A stretch of DNA of 64,000 nucleotides from Clostridia bacterium. GTDB taxonomy: Bacteria; Bacillota; Clostridia; Oscillospirales; Acutalibacteraceae. Position numbers and translations under genes: made by a program. The stretch lies in the NCBI GenBank assembly GCA_017399175.1, contig JAFQEE010000005.1, positions 1-64,000 of the forward strand. Reading direction: 5' to 3'. The notes below the pieces were generated by a model. That model was not told the DNA's origin and made no database searches. It saw only the letters and a list, made by a program, of their open reading frames with translations. Of this stretch, positions 34,620 to 43,824 are shown piece after piece (the stretch's first letter is position 1; every line of letters begins with the position of its first letter).

Positions 34620-35735
34620 TTACTTGTAATACATATATAACTGGCATTTAATCATACCGTTATAAAGCTTACGGCGTTTGTCGGCTTTTCTGCCAAAGCA
34701 TTTTTCAAATTCCTCGTCAGGACTGATAATATAGTATGCCCAACCGCGTTCAGGATTAAAGATTTTGCCCATTGTTCTGTAAATTTCTTCGGCAGCCTGA
34801 ATGTCAAGCATTCTTTCGCCGTAAGGAGGATTACAAATCACTGTTCCCTTTTCACTTTTACGGGTAAAGTCCTTTAAATCCTTTTTGGAAAGGTCAATTT
34901 TCATTCCTACACCTGCGCGTCTTGCGTTTTCGCGAGCGATTTCAAGTGCGTGGAAATCAATATCCGAGCCATAAGCCATAAAGTCAGCATCCTGAATTAC
35001 AGCATCTGTTGCTCTCATTCTTTCCTGTTGCCATACGGATGAATCAATATTTTCAAATCTCTCAGAGATAAATGAACGTTTAAGTCCCGGTGCAATATTA
35101 AGTGCTTTCATAGCACCCTCGATAAGAATTGTACCTGAACCACAAGTCACATCATAAAGTGTATGATAATGACGAAGTCTTGCCAGCTCTGCCATAGCAG
35201 CAGCAAGAGTTTCCTTAATCGGTGCTGAATTTGAAACAGGTCTGTAGCCTCGTTTGTGAAGTCCTGCACCTGATGTGTCAATGAACACAGTTACAATATC
35301 TTTCATAATTGAGAACTGAATCTGATGTAACGGTCCTGTTTCGTCAAACCACGAAATTTTATACTTTTCTTTAAGTCTTTCAACAACTGCCTTTTTGATA
35401 ATCGCCTGACAGTCACTTACTGAAAAAAGTTTTGAATTAAGCGAATAACCCTTAACAGGAAAAGCATCAAACTTGCCAATCCATTCTTCCCAAGGAAGTT
35501 TTTTGACACCCTGAAAAAGTTGTTCAAATGTTACCGCCCTAAATTCACCAAGACGGATTAAAATTCTTTCGCTGTATCGTGAGCATATGTTAGCACGGGC
35601 AAGGATATTCTCGTCACCCTCAAAATCAACTCTACCGTTATTTGCCTCAACATTAGAAGCACCCATATCGCGTAATTCCTGAGCCACCAAACCTTCTAAA
35701 CCTAAAAGACAAGGTGCTGAAAATTTAATTAACAT
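34620..35735 (-). CDS. THUMP-domain class I RNA methyltransferase (RlmL/YpsC-like)
   Basis: 371 residues. An N-terminal ferredoxin-like and THUMP region (about 1-165) binds RNA. A Rossmann N6-adenine or N2-guanine methyltransferase domain (about 170-370) carries YDVTCGSGTILIEGA (SAM binding) and ICNPPYGERM (NPPY catalytic motif). Homologues modify G2445 of 23S rRNA. I chose ATG 35735 over TTG 35738, with GGAG 7 nt upstream. Confidence 0.92.
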   Translation of the reverse strand: MLIKFSAPCLLGLEGLVAQELRDMGASNVEANNGRVDFEGDENILARANICSRYSERILIRLGEFRAVTFEQLFQGVKKLPWEEWIGKFDAFPVKGYSLNSKLFSVSDCQAIIKKAVVERLKEKYKISWFDETGPLHQIQFSIMKDIVTVFIDTSGAGLHKRGYRPVSNSAPIKETLAAAMAELARLRHYHTLYDVTCGSGTILIEGAMKALNIAPGLKRSFISERFENIDSSVWQQERMRATDAVIQDADFMAYGSDIDFHALEIARENARRAGVGMKIDLSKKDLKDFTRKSEKGTVICNPPYGERMLDIQAAEEIYRTMGKIFNPERGWAYYIISPDEEFEKCFGRKADKRRKLYNGMIKCQLYMYYK

Positions 35736-35766
35736 CAAATTTCTCCATTATAAAATATTCATGTAC

Positions 35767-35795
35767 AGTATAGATTATATTTAACCAAAAGTCAA
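35767..35795 (-). promoter_or_regulatory. Promoter of the rlmL-like/dagK operon
   Basis: Minus strand TTGACT (35790-35795), 17-bp spacer, TATACT (35767-35772). Confidence 0.65.
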
Positions 35796-35864
35796 CCAAA
35801 GTAACGCAAAAAAATATTTCTTGTACAAATTACAAAAAACTGTCTAAATAAGATGCAGAAAAAC

Positions 35865-35943
35865 AAACGGCGGAAACCCCTCAGTCATTTTCTTACGAAA
35901 ATGCCAGCTCCCCTTTCAAGGGAGCCAAGAGTAACCGCCATAC
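35865..35943. repeat. GGCGGAAACCCCTCAG-family hairpin repeat
   Basis: Nested hairpins, CATTTTCTTACGAAAATG and GCTCCCCTTTCAAGGGAGC, inside a GGCGG...CCGCC frame. Between the M20 peptidase stop and the rlmL-like promoter. Confidence 0.72.
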
Positions 35944-35956
35944 ATTAAATATTTAA

Positions 35957-37423
35957 TTATTCTTGTGTCATTTTGCGTACATAACGTTTAAAGAATGCTA
36001 TTGCATCTTCACAACATGCAATCGGTATTCTTTCGTTTGTACCGTGAGTGCAGAGAAGAAGTTTTGTATCTGCAACGAATGGTGCAAAACGATAGATATT
36101 TTCACATACAGGCTCATAGTTATAAGCATCTGTACCGCCCATTACAAGGAATGGAGTCACAAGGTTTTTGCTGTTTTGTGCTTCTGCTAACTCCTTAATT
36201 GTCTGGAATGCTTTTGAATCAGTTGGTGAAACCTGTGAAGATTCCTTACCAACAAGGAATTCAACATCAATATCCTTATTTCTTACGCTCTTTCTGATAT
36301 GCTTTTCAACATCTGCGATTGAAACACCGGGCATTGTACGGAAATTCACAGTAACTGATGCCTTCTGTGGAAGAACATTGAATTGTGGGCTACCTTCTGC
36401 CATTGTAACAGCAGTACAAGTACGGATAAGAGATGCAGCAGCAGGAATTCTCTTTGCGATTGCAAGAATAAGAGGCTGTAAAATCGGAGCATTCACAAGG
36501 ACTACTCTCAACGGATAACCTGCATTCATACCAACTCTCTTGATAAGCTGTTTAAGGTAATCGGGCATTGTAGCCTTGAACTGATGATTTTCAATGTCCT
36601 TGATAACATCAGCAAGTTTACCCACGGCAGTATGTTTTGGTGGCTGTGATGAATGACCACCCTTTGCATTAACGCTGACTTTATAGTTTACGCTACCTTT
36701 TTCAGCAATACCAACACCTGTAAGGTTAATATCGAGAAGTTTACCAAGCTTAACAGGAAGAATTGCACCGCCCTCATCAAGGACTGCTTCAAGGTGAACG
36801 CCCTGCTCTTTAAGATACGCTGCAATCTGCTTTGCTCCGTTATCAGGTGCTGCAACAACTTCTTCATTATGACCAAGACAGATATATACTGTACGCTTTG
36901 GCTGGAATCCCTCATTAAGAAGTTCTTCCATACATTCCATAACAGCAATAAGGTGGTTTTTCATATCCATAGCACCTCTGCCCCAGATAAACTCACCGTC
37001 ATTGTGTCCGCTAAATGGGTCGTGTTCCCAATCCTGTTCTGTTCCCGCTGTTATAGGCACAACATCCTGATGAGCAAGCATTGCAATACCATCAAGACTT
37101 GGGTCAGTGCCTTCCCATTTATAAACAAGACTTGCATCAGCAACTTTTGTCTTTGTCATATTCTGATGAACAAGCGGAAAACGCTCTTCCAAAAACGCGT
37201 GGAATTTGTCGAATTCTGCCCAATCAACAAGTTCTCTGTCATAATTTGAGATTGTCTTTATTTTAATTGCATCACTCAAATCACGACAGTATTTTTCCAT
37301 ATCAATCATTTCAGGAAGAAGTTTTTCTGTTTCTGTCTTTTTCTCTTTAAAGAAAATTGCACGGATAAGTGTTATTACAATAAAAACACCGAGTAATGCT
37401 AAAATATAACCTAAAATTTTCAT
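35957..37423 (-). CDS. Membrane-anchored M20 family metallopeptidase
   Basis: 488 residues. One N-terminal transmembrane helix (about 2-24) is followed by a dizinc M20 domain resembling the carboxypeptidase S/PM20D1 subgroup. Metal and catalytic motifs: LAHQDVVP (His, Asp), WGRGAMDMKN (bridging Asp) and LGHNEEV (catalytic Glu pair). The Ile/Gly-rich dimerisation lid lies in the middle (KGGHSSQPPK) and a final C-terminal His is in LLLCTHGTNE. It probably cleaves or forms N-acyl or peptide bonds outside the membrane; substrate unknown. It is monocistronic, flanked by repeats. Confidence 0.88.
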   Translation of the reverse strand: MKILGYILALLGVFIVITLIRAIFFKEKKTETEKLLPEMIDMEKYCRDLSDAIKIKTISNYDRELVDWAEFDKFHAFLEERFPLVHQNMTKTKVADASLVYKWEGTDPSLDGIAMLAHQDVVPITAGTEQDWEHDPFSGHNDGEFIWGRGAMDMKNHLIAVMECMEELLNEGFQPKRTVYICLGHNEEVVAAPDNGAKQIAAYLKEQGVHLEAVLDEGGAILPVKLGKLLDINLTGVGIAEKGSVNYKVSVNAKGGHSSQPPKHTAVGKLADVIKDIENHQFKATMPDYLKQLIKRVGMNAGYPLRVVLVNAPILQPLILAIAKRIPAAASLIRTCTAVTMAEGSPQFNVLPQKASVTVNFRTMPGVSIADVEKHIRKSVRNKDIDVEFLVGKESSQVSPTDSKAFQTIKELAEAQNSKNLVTPFLVMGGTDAYNYEPVCENIYRFAPFVADTKLLLCTHGTNERIPIACCEDAIAFFKRYVRKMTQE

Positions 37424-37464
37424 AGCTACACCCTCTGATTCTAATTATGCAAATATATTGTTAC

Positions 37465-37559
37465 GCTCCCTCTTTGACGGAGCTAGCTGCGTAGCAGACT
37501 GAGGGAGTACTCCCCCAGTCACTCGCTGAGCTCGTGACAGCCCCCTCTGAGATGGGGCG
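37465..37559. repeat. Dispersed CTCCCTC-family hairpin repeat
   Basis: GCTCCCTCTTTGACGGAGC followed by AGCTGCGTAGCAGACT and GAGGGAG elements, related to 5409-5519. It lies between the M20 gene and the end of the his operon. Confidence 0.72.
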
Positions 37560-37578
37560 AAAAAATTCTATCTATAAT

Positions 37579-37905
37579 TTAAGTATTCTTATCTACCTGA
37601 TGGAATACCTTTAAGTTTCCTGTTTTGTTACTTCTCTTGTCAAGTTCTGCCATAACATCGGAAACTTCAATTCCTTCGTTTGCCATCATAACAAAAAGGT
37701 GGAAAATAAGGTCGCTGATTTCACCAACGGTTTCTTCTTTGTTACCATTTTTTGCAGCAATAATTGTTTCGGAACATTCTTCGCCTACTTTTTTAAGGAT
37801 TTTATCAAGTCCCTTTTCAAAAAGATAGCAAGTGTATGAGCCTTCCTGCTTGTTTGCTTTTCTTTCAAGTATTGTTTCGTAAAGATTTACTAATGTATCA
37901 TTCAT
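37579..37905 (-). CDS. hisE: Phosphoribosyl-ATP pyrophosphatase
   Basis: 108 residues of the MazG-like HisE family; step 2 of histidine synthesis (PR-ATP to PR-AMP). The helices contain the EECSETIIAAKN and EISDLIFHLFVMM metal-binding motifs. Last gene of the his operon, separate from hisI, which is not fused here. 12 nt after hisI. Confidence 0.95.
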   Translation of the reverse strand: MNDTLVNLYETILERKANKQEGSYTCYLFEKGLDKILKKVGEECSETIIAAKNGNKEETVGEISDLIFHLFVMMANEGIEVSDVMAELDKRSNKTGNLKVFHQVDKNT

Positions 37906-37917
37906 TTTTTATTCGCC

Positions 37918-38232
37918 TCATTTGATTTTATTAAAGAAACAAGATTTACTGCCTGTATGACAAGCAGGACCAGTCTGTTCTACTTTTACAAGTAATGTGT
38001 CGTCATCACAGTCACCGTGAATTGAAATCACTTTCTGTAAATGACCTGATGTTGCACCCTTGTTCCAGAGTTCCTGTCGTGAACGACTCCAGAACCATGT
38101 ATAACCTGTTTCAAGAGTTTTTGCCATTGATTCCTTGTTCATATATGCGAGCATTAGCACTTCGCCTGTGCTTTCTTCCTGAACGATTGCAGGAATGAGC
38201 TCTGCTTTTACAAAATATTTATCAAGGTTCAT
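37918..38232 (-). CDS. hisI: Phosphoribosyl-AMP cyclohydrolase
   Basis: 104 residues; step 3 of histidine synthesis. [17 protein letters not shown] and the metal-binding [11 protein letters not shown] plus [10 protein letters not shown] are the family signatures. The frame is open to 38262 inside hisA. ATG 38232, one nt after the hisA stop and following GGAGTG, gives the usual MNLDKYF start. Confidence 0.96.
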   Translation of the reverse strand: MNLDKYFVKAELIPAIVQEESTGEVLMLAYMNKESMAKTLETGYTWFWSRSRQELWNKGATSGHLQKVISIHGDCDDDTLLVKVEQTGPACHTGSKSCFFNKIK

Positions 38233-38233
38233 T

Positions 38234-38947
38234 TTATTCACACTCCTTGATTGCTTCTGCAAGATTTAATGTGCCACTATAAATACTTCTGCCACAGATT
38301 GCACCGTACATATTGGCATTTTTAAGGTCAATAATGTTTTGCATATCCTTAATGCCACCACTTGCAGTAATGTTGCATGAAACTGCATCATTGAGTTTTA
38401 CTAACTGTTCAAGATTTGGTCCTGAAAGCATACCGTCACAATCAATATCCGTGAAAATAATATACTCTACACCAAAATCTTCCATTCGTTTTGCAAGGTC
38501 AATATAATGCGTATCGCTTTTTTCTGTCCAACCTTCAGTTGCAACCATTTCGTTTTTCGCGTCAATCCCAACTGCAATTCTGTCACCGAATTCTTTACAA
38601 GCCTCTTTGACAAGCCCAGGATTTTTAAGTGCAGCAGAACCGATTATGACTCTTTCAATTCCATTTTGAATATAGAAATCAACATCATTCATTGTTCGGA
38701 TTCCTCCACCGACTTCAACTTTGAGTCCGCTGTTTTTCGCAACATCAAGGAAAATGTCAGAATTTATGCGAACACCGTCAAGTGCACCGTTCAAATCAAC
38801 CATATGTATCCATTCTGCACCTGCATTTTTGAAATTCAATGCAGTTTCCATATAACTGTCAGCAACCTTACCTGCTGTTGCAAAATCACCTTTATAAAGA
38901 CGGACACATTCTTTATCTTTTATATCTATTGCAGGAAAAATAATCAT
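38234..38947 (-). CDS. hisA: ProFAR isomerase HisA
   Basis: 237 residues forming a TIM barrel that isomerises ProFAR to PRFAR. Two Asp-bearing strands ([15 protein letters not shown] and [13 protein letters not shown]) and two phosphate-binding half-barrels are visible. Its product PRFAR is the substrate of HisH/HisF, whose genes are absent from this operon. Confidence 0.96.
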   Translation of the reverse strand: MIIFPAIDIKDKECVRLYKGDFATAGKVADSYMETALNFKNAGAEWIHMVDLNGALDGVRINSDIFLDVAKNSGLKVEVGGGIRTMNDVDFYIQNGIERVIIGSAALKNPGLVKEACKEFGDRIAVGIDAKNEMVATEGWTEKSDTHYIDLAKRMEDFGVEYIIFTDIDCDGMLSGPNLEQLVKLNDAVSCNITASGGIKDMQNIIDLKNANMYGAICGRSIYSGTLNLAEAIKECE

Positions 38948-38950
38948 TTA

Positions 38951-39523
38951 TTATAAAGTCCCCTTTGTTGAAAGTGTTTTATCTGTTTTTTCTGTTGCAA
39001 TGCTCATTGCGTGACCGAATGCTTTGAAAATTGCTTCAGCAATGTGGTGAGAATTGTCACCATATGGTGCACGGAGATGAACAGTAATCTTTGCATTGTC
39101 AGCAACTGCACGGAAAAATTCCACACACATACAAGCATCAAAATCTCCACATTTTTCTTGCGGAAAATCTGCCTCAAAAACTGTATATGCACGATTACAG
39201 ATATCGACTGCACAAAAACCAAGTGCCTCGTCCATTGGTACAAAGAAGCTGCCATAACGAACAAGATTTGACTTATCTCCCAAACACTCAAAAAGTGCCT
39301 GACCGAGTACAATACCGATATCCTCAACTGTATGGTGGCAATCAACTTCAATGTCACCCTTGCAAGTAACAGTTAAACCATAACCTGCGTGAGTTGCGAA
39401 TGCTGTAAGCATATGGTCGAAGAATCCAACACCTGAATTTACACTAACTTCGCCACCGTCAAGACAAAGTGTTAAGTTAATATCAGTTTCTTTTGTTTTT
39501 CTGTTTATTGTTGCAGTTCTCAT
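38951..39523 (-). CDS. hisB: Imidazoleglycerol-phosphate dehydratase
   Basis: 190 residues, the monofunctional enzyme without a phosphatase domain. The metal-binding motifs FFDHMLTAFATHAGY, DCHHTVEDIGI, CVEFFRA and HHIAEAIFKAFG are all present. Its start overlaps the hisC stop by one nt. Confidence 0.97.
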   Translation of the reverse strand: MRTATINRKTKETDINLTLCLDGGEVSVNSGVGFFDHMLTAFATHAGYGLTVTCKGDIEVDCHHTVEDIGIVLGQALFECLGDKSNLVRYGSFFVPMDEALGFCAVDICNRAYTVFEADFPQEKCGDFDACMCVEFFRAVADNAKITVHLRAPYGDNSHHIAEAIFKAFGHAMSIATEKTDKTLSTKGTL

Positions 39524-40575
39524 TATACTTCCTCCAACACTTTTTTGAAAGTTTTAAGCATTTTTTCGTTTTCGTATTTTGTACCTGCAGTAATTCTCAA
39601 GTAATCGCCCATATTACGGATAATAATGCTGTTATCTTTCATTTTTTCGAACACACTCTTTGCATTTTTTACTTTCATAAATACAAAGTTTGTATTTGTT
39701 TCGTATATTTTTTCGATTTTTTCGCTCTTGATTTTAATTAATTCGTTGTAAAGTTCTTTTCGTGAATTTACAACTGTTTTAATGCAGTTATCAATATAGT
39801 CAGGATGTGAGAAAAGCACTTCACCGAGAGCCTGTGAAACAGAGTTAACATTATAAGGTGATTTTACTGCACGAATAACATTTGTAAGTGTCTTGTTTGC
39901 AACTGCAAAACCAAGGCGAAGAGCTGCAGAGCCAAGAGCCTTTGAACAAGTCTTTAAAATAATGAGATTATCGTAATTCTCGAATTCACCTAAAAGGCTT
40001 TCATCACCTGCAAAGTCCATATATGCTTCATCAAGAACAACAAGAGAATCCATACTATTGATGAGTTTTCTCACATCGTCTTTTGTAACAATTCTTGATG
40101 TTGGATTGCAAGGGTTTGAGAAAATTACGATTCTTACATTTTCTTTTTTTGCAAGTGCGATTACATCATCAATGTTAACATCGAGATTTTCGTCTTTCTG
40201 ATATTTCACACTTTCACATTCTGCGATTTCAGCATAAAAACGATACATTGAGAAATCAGGTTCAAGAGTTAAAATCTTATCACCTTTCTGTAAAAACGCA
40301 TTCATTATAACTGAAATTATTTCGTCTGAACCATTACCTGCTGTCACACAATCAGGATTTACATTGAAATAATCTGCAAAACCTTTCACAAGCTTTGTTG
40401 CCATTGGGTCAGGGTAACGGTTAAGGGCAGAATTTTTAAGTGCTTCTACCATTTCATCTTCAATTTCCTTTGGAAAAGTGAGAAATGACTCGTTGGCATC
40501 AAGACGAATTTCATATGTACCGCTGATTGGCTCATATGGTGTTAAATTTTTTACTTTTTCGTTTAACTGAAACAT
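39523..40575 (-). CDS. hisC: Histidinol-phosphate aminotransferase
   Basis: 350 residues of the class II PLP aminotransferases. It has the NGSDEIISVIMNAF segment, SNPCNPTSR for PLP, and the Schiff-base lysine in LKTCSKALGSAALRLG. 2 nt after hisD. Confidence 0.96.
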   Translation of the reverse strand: MFQLNEKVKNLTPYEPISGTYEIRLDANESFLTFPKEIEDEMVEALKNSALNRYPDPMATKLVKGFADYFNVNPDCVTAGNGSDEIISVIMNAFLQKGDKILTLEPDFSMYRFYAEIAECESVKYQKDENLDVNIDDVIALAKKENVRIVIFSNPCNPTSRIVTKDDVRKLINSMDSLVVLDEAYMDFAGDESLLGEFENYDNLIILKTCSKALGSAALRLGFAVANKTLTNVIRAVKSPYNVNSVSQALGEVLFSHPDYIDNCIKTVVNSRKELYNELIKIKSEKIEKIYETNTNFVFMKVKNAKSVFEKMKDNSIIIRNMGDYLRITAGTKYENEKMLKTFKKVLEEV

Positions 40576-40577
40576 TA

Positions 40578-41867
40578 TTAGTCCTCAAATCTAACCTTAA
40601 TAGAGTTTGCGTGAGCTGTTAAGCCCTCTGTTTCTGCAAGAGAAACAACCTTATCCTTGCACTCACGAAGTGCATCTTCCGTATAGTAAATGAAACTTGA
40701 TTTTTTAATAAAACTGTCAACTGACAATGGTGAGAAAAATCTTGCAGTACCGCTTGTAGGAAGAACATGGTTAGGACCTGCAAAATAGTCACCCAATGGT
40801 TCAGGTGAATAGTTACCAAGGAACACGCTACCTGCGTTATCCATTCTGCCGATATATTCAAGTGGGTTTTCCACGCACATTTCAAGGTGTTCAGGTGCAA
40901 GTCTGTTTGCAAAGTCAACAGCCTTGTCCATATTGTCACAGATAATAATTGCACTGTAATCCTTAAGAGATTTTTCAATAATCTCTTTTCTTGAAAGTGT
41001 TGCACACTGTCTTGCTAATTCTTTCTTTGTTTCTTCTGCAATTTTTTCACTTGTTGTAATAAGGATTGCAGATGCCAATACATCGTGTTCAGCCTGACTC
41101 ATAAGGTCAGCAGCAAGGAATTTAGGATTTGCTGTTTCATCAGCAACAATTAAAATTTCACTTGGTCCTGCAACCATATCAATATCAACTGTACCGTAAA
41201 GAAGTTTCTTTGCAGTAGCGACAAAGATGTTACCGGGGCCAACAATTTTGTCAACCTTTGGCACGGTTTCTGTACCATAAGCCAATGCTGCAACAGCCTG
41301 TGCACCACCCATTAAGAATACTCTGTCAACACCTGCGATTTTTGCAGCAGCAAGGATATCAGGATTAGGTGTGCCGTCCTTTGCAGGTGGAGTTACCATT
41401 ACGATTTCCTTAACGCCTGCGATTTTTGCAGGAATTGCATTCATAAGCACACTTGACGGATATGCTGCTGTGCCACCGGGTACATAAATACCTACTCGCT
41501 CAAGCCCACGCACACGCTGGCCCATAATAACACCGTTTTCCTTTGTTGTGAGCCAACTCTGTTGTTTCTGACGAGCGTGGAAATCACGGATATTTTCAGC
41601 TGCATCCTCGAGCGCTTTAACGAAGAATGGGTCGCATTTTTCTATTGCCTTGTCGATTTCTGCCTTTGAAATTTCAGCCTTTTCAGGTGCTTTTCCGTCG
41701 AACTTGATTGTGTATTCAAGTACGGCTTTGTCACCATTTGCCTTTACATTTTCAAGAATGTCAGTAACGGCAAGAGTAACTTTCTTGTCAACCTCGCCAC
41801 TTCTTTCTTTAAGCTGTGCGATAAGAGCTTCGTCAGCCTTACCGTCTGCAAAAACTGTATTTATCAT
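40578..41867 (-). CDS. hisD: Histidinol dehydrogenase
   Basis: 429 residues; the last two oxidations from histidinol to histidine. Signatures: IVGPGNIFVATAKKLLYG, DMVAGPSEILIVAD with zinc ligands further on (AEHDVLASA) and LPTSGTARFFSPLSVDSF with the catalytic His. 4 nt after hisG. Confidence 0.97.
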   Translation of the reverse strand: MINTVFADGKADEALIAQLKERSGEVDKKVTLAVTDILENVKANGDKAVLEYTIKFDGKAPEKAEISKAEIDKAIEKCDPFFVKALEDAAENIRDFHARQKQQSWLTTKENGVIMGQRVRGLERVGIYVPGGTAAYPSSVLMNAIPAKIAGVKEIVMVTPPAKDGTPNPDILAAAKIAGVDRVFLMGGAQAVAALAYGTETVPKVDKIVGPGNIFVATAKKLLYGTVDIDMVAGPSEILIVADETANPKFLAADLMSQAEHDVLASAILITTSEKIAEETKKELARQCATLSRKEIIEKSLKDYSAIIICDNMDKAVDFANRLAPEHLEMCVENPLEYIGRMDNAGSVFLGNYSPEPLGDYFAGPNHVLPTSGTARFFSPLSVDSFIKKSSFIYYTEDALRECKDKVVSLAETEGLTAHANSIKVRFED

Positions 41868-41871
41868 ATTA

Positions 41872-42501
41872 TCAATCCTTTGGAATTACTTTTTCAATGT
41901 TTTCAAGAAAACTGTCGATTTCTTCACGACGAAGTTTCATGCTCGCCATATTAACGATTACTCGTGCAGAAACAGGCATAATTTTTTCTTTAACTTCAAG
42001 TCCGTTTTCCTTGAGTGTTGTACCTGTTTCAACAATATCCACAATACCGTCAGCAAGGTTAAGAAGCGGTGCAAGTTCAACTGAACCTTCGATTTTAATA
42101 ATCTTGATATCCATTCCCTTGCCCTCAAAATATGCCTTTGTAATGTTCGGATATTTTGTTGCAATTCGTTTTGTGTTAAATCCGTCATAGAAATCAACAC
42201 CCTTTTGTGTTGCAAGTGCAAAGTCGCATTTACCGAGATTAAGGTCAGTCATTTCATAGAAGCTTTTTCCGTTTTCTACGATTGTATCTTTACCTACAAT
42301 ACCGATATCGCAAACACCGTGCTCAACATATGTAATAACATCTGCTGCTTTTGCAAGGACAACTTCATAGTCACCTGCTGTGAGAATAAGGCGTCTGCCT
42401 TTATTTATAAGTTCATCACAATCGATGCCCATTTTCTGAAAAAGTTCAACACTTTTCTTTTCAAGTCTTCCTTTTGTAAGGGCAATTCTCAGTTTTCTCA
42501 T
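41872..42501 (-). CDS. hisG: ATP phosphoribosyltransferase, short form
   Basis: 209 residues, the short catalytic form lacking the C-terminal regulatory domain, so it needs HisZ. It starts MRKLRIALTKGRLEKKS and carries the PRPP motif GIVDIVETGTTLKENGL. It overlaps hisZ by 4 nt. Confidence 0.97.
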   Translation of the reverse strand: MRKLRIALTKGRLEKKSVELFQKMGIDCDELINKGRRLILTAGDYEVVLAKAADVITYVEHGVCDIGIVGKDTIVENGKSFYEMTDLNLGKCDFALATQKGVDFYDGFNTKRIATKYPNITKAYFEGKGMDIKIIKIEGSVELAPLLNLADGIVDIVETGTTLKENGLEVKEKIMPVSARVIVNMASMKLRREEIDSFLENIEKVIPKD

Positions 42502-43694
42502 AATGTTTCCTCCCTTACATCGTCACCGATTATACAAATCTTTTTAATACCTTTTTCTGTTGCATATTCCTTTGTTTCTTCGTAAGTTTCAAAAGTGCTG
42601 TTTTCACAGTAAACGCCGTCTGCACGAAGATTTTTTGAATATTCGAGTGCCTTAACAACAAATTCTTTTTCGCTAAAAACAATAATTTCAGGAACTTTTT
42701 CTTCATCAAGTTCATTTCTCGAAAGCATTACTGATGCCAATGCACCTGTTTCAATACCAAAACCTGTTGACGGCATATCTCTGCCGAATTCAGCACCAAG
42801 ACAGTCATAACGACCACCTGAAACTACTGAAATACCACTACCTTGTAAATAACCTTTGAAAATAATGCCTGTGTAGTAATTTGTACGGTTAACAAGGCTC
42901 AAATCAATAACGATTTTATCGGAAAGTCCCGCTTCACACAAAAGCATATAAAGTTCTTTTAAGTAATCAAGACTTTTTTGTCCTTCTTCACCCAGAGCAA
43001 TCTGTTTTGCCTTTTCGATAACTTCAATTCCACCGAAAAATCTTGGAAGATTACGGATACAATCAGTCACATCATTTTTACCGATTTTATCAAGAATATT
43101 ATTGAGAGAAACAAAGTTTCTGCTTTCAACACAATCATAAATTGAACTTACAATTTCGTCACTTACATTAAGTTTTTTGCAAAGTTCTTTAAAGAACCCT
43201 GCGTGACCGATTTCAATTTTAAAATCAGCAGATGTACAAGTTTCAATAGCTTCAACAGCAGTTGTGATAACCTCTAAATCAGCACGGATACCGTAAGCAC
43301 CCATAAGTTCAATACCGCTTTGAGTTGCCTCATCATTTCTGCCTGTAAGGTTTTTCTGTCTTACAAAAACATTCTGATTATAATAAAGACGAAGCGGAAG
43401 ACGAGCATTCTGAAAACGGGTTGAAACAAGTCTTGCGATAGGCAATGTTGAATCAGGTCGAAGCACCAAAAGTCTTCCGTATGAATCGGTCAAACTGTAT
43501 AAATCCTCGGGATTATAACCTGAACTTTCACGATTGAAAACATCGAAAAATTCGATAGTAGGTGTCATAACCTTTTCATAACCCTTTGATTTAAAAACAG
43601 ATGAGAGTCTTTTTTCTGCACAACGGATAGCACGGCTTTCCATTGCCAGATAGTCTTTTGTCCCCTCGGGAGTAATTTTTGAATAATTTTTCAT
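42498..43694 (-). CDS. hisZ: ATP phosphoribosyltransferase regulatory subunit
   Basis: 398 residues, a histidyl-tRNA synthetase paralogue without tRNA-charging function. Motif 2-like LVLRPDSTLPIARLVSTR and motif 3-like GGRYDCLGAEFGRDMPSTGFG are present. It makes a complex with short HisG that is feedback inhibited by histidine. First gene of the operon. Confidence 0.94.
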   Translation of the reverse strand: MKNYSKITPEGTKDYLAMESRAIRCAEKRLSSVFKSKGYEKVMTPTIEFFDVFNRESSGYNPEDLYSLTDSYGRLLVLRPDSTLPIARLVSTRFQNARLPLRLYYNQNVFVRQKNLTGRNDEATQSGIELMGAYGIRADLEVITTAVEAIETCTSADFKIEIGHAGFFKELCKKLNVSDEIVSSIYDCVESRNFVSLNNILDKIGKNDVTDCIRNLPRFFGGIEVIEKAKQIALGEEGQKSLDYLKELYMLLCEAGLSDKIVIDLSLVNRTNYYTGIIFKGYLQGSGISVVSGGRYDCLGAEFGRDMPSTGFGIETGALASVMLSRNELDEEKVPEIIVFSEKEFVVKALEYSKNLRADGVYCENSTFETYEETKEYATEKGIKKICIIGDDVREETL

Positions 43695-43738
43695 TTATAT
43701 ATTTCCTTTTTTATTGTTTTTCACTTTAGCGTGCTACT

Positions 43739-43767
43739 ATGCTACCATAATAAAGCGGTCTTGTCAA
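43739..43767 (-). promoter_or_regulatory. his operon promoter
   Basis: Minus strand TTGACA (43762-43767), 17-bp spacer, TAGCAT (43739-43744). The leader is only about 40 nt, so no T-box or leader peptide fits. Confidence 0.7.
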
Positions 43768-43824
43768 GTGTATTACAAAACTATATTTAGTTAAACTCCT
43801 GTAACCGCTGATTAAATCGGGTTA

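Noticed and set aside
42498..43694. Histidyl-tRNA synthetase
   Set aside because: It resembles the synthetase fold, but it is first in a his operon next to short-form hisG, which fits HisZ; the anticodon-binding part is not convincing.
43695..43824. T-box or histidine leader peptide before hisZ
   Set aside because: The predicted transcript leader is only about 40 nt; no T-box sequence, His codon run or terminator is present.
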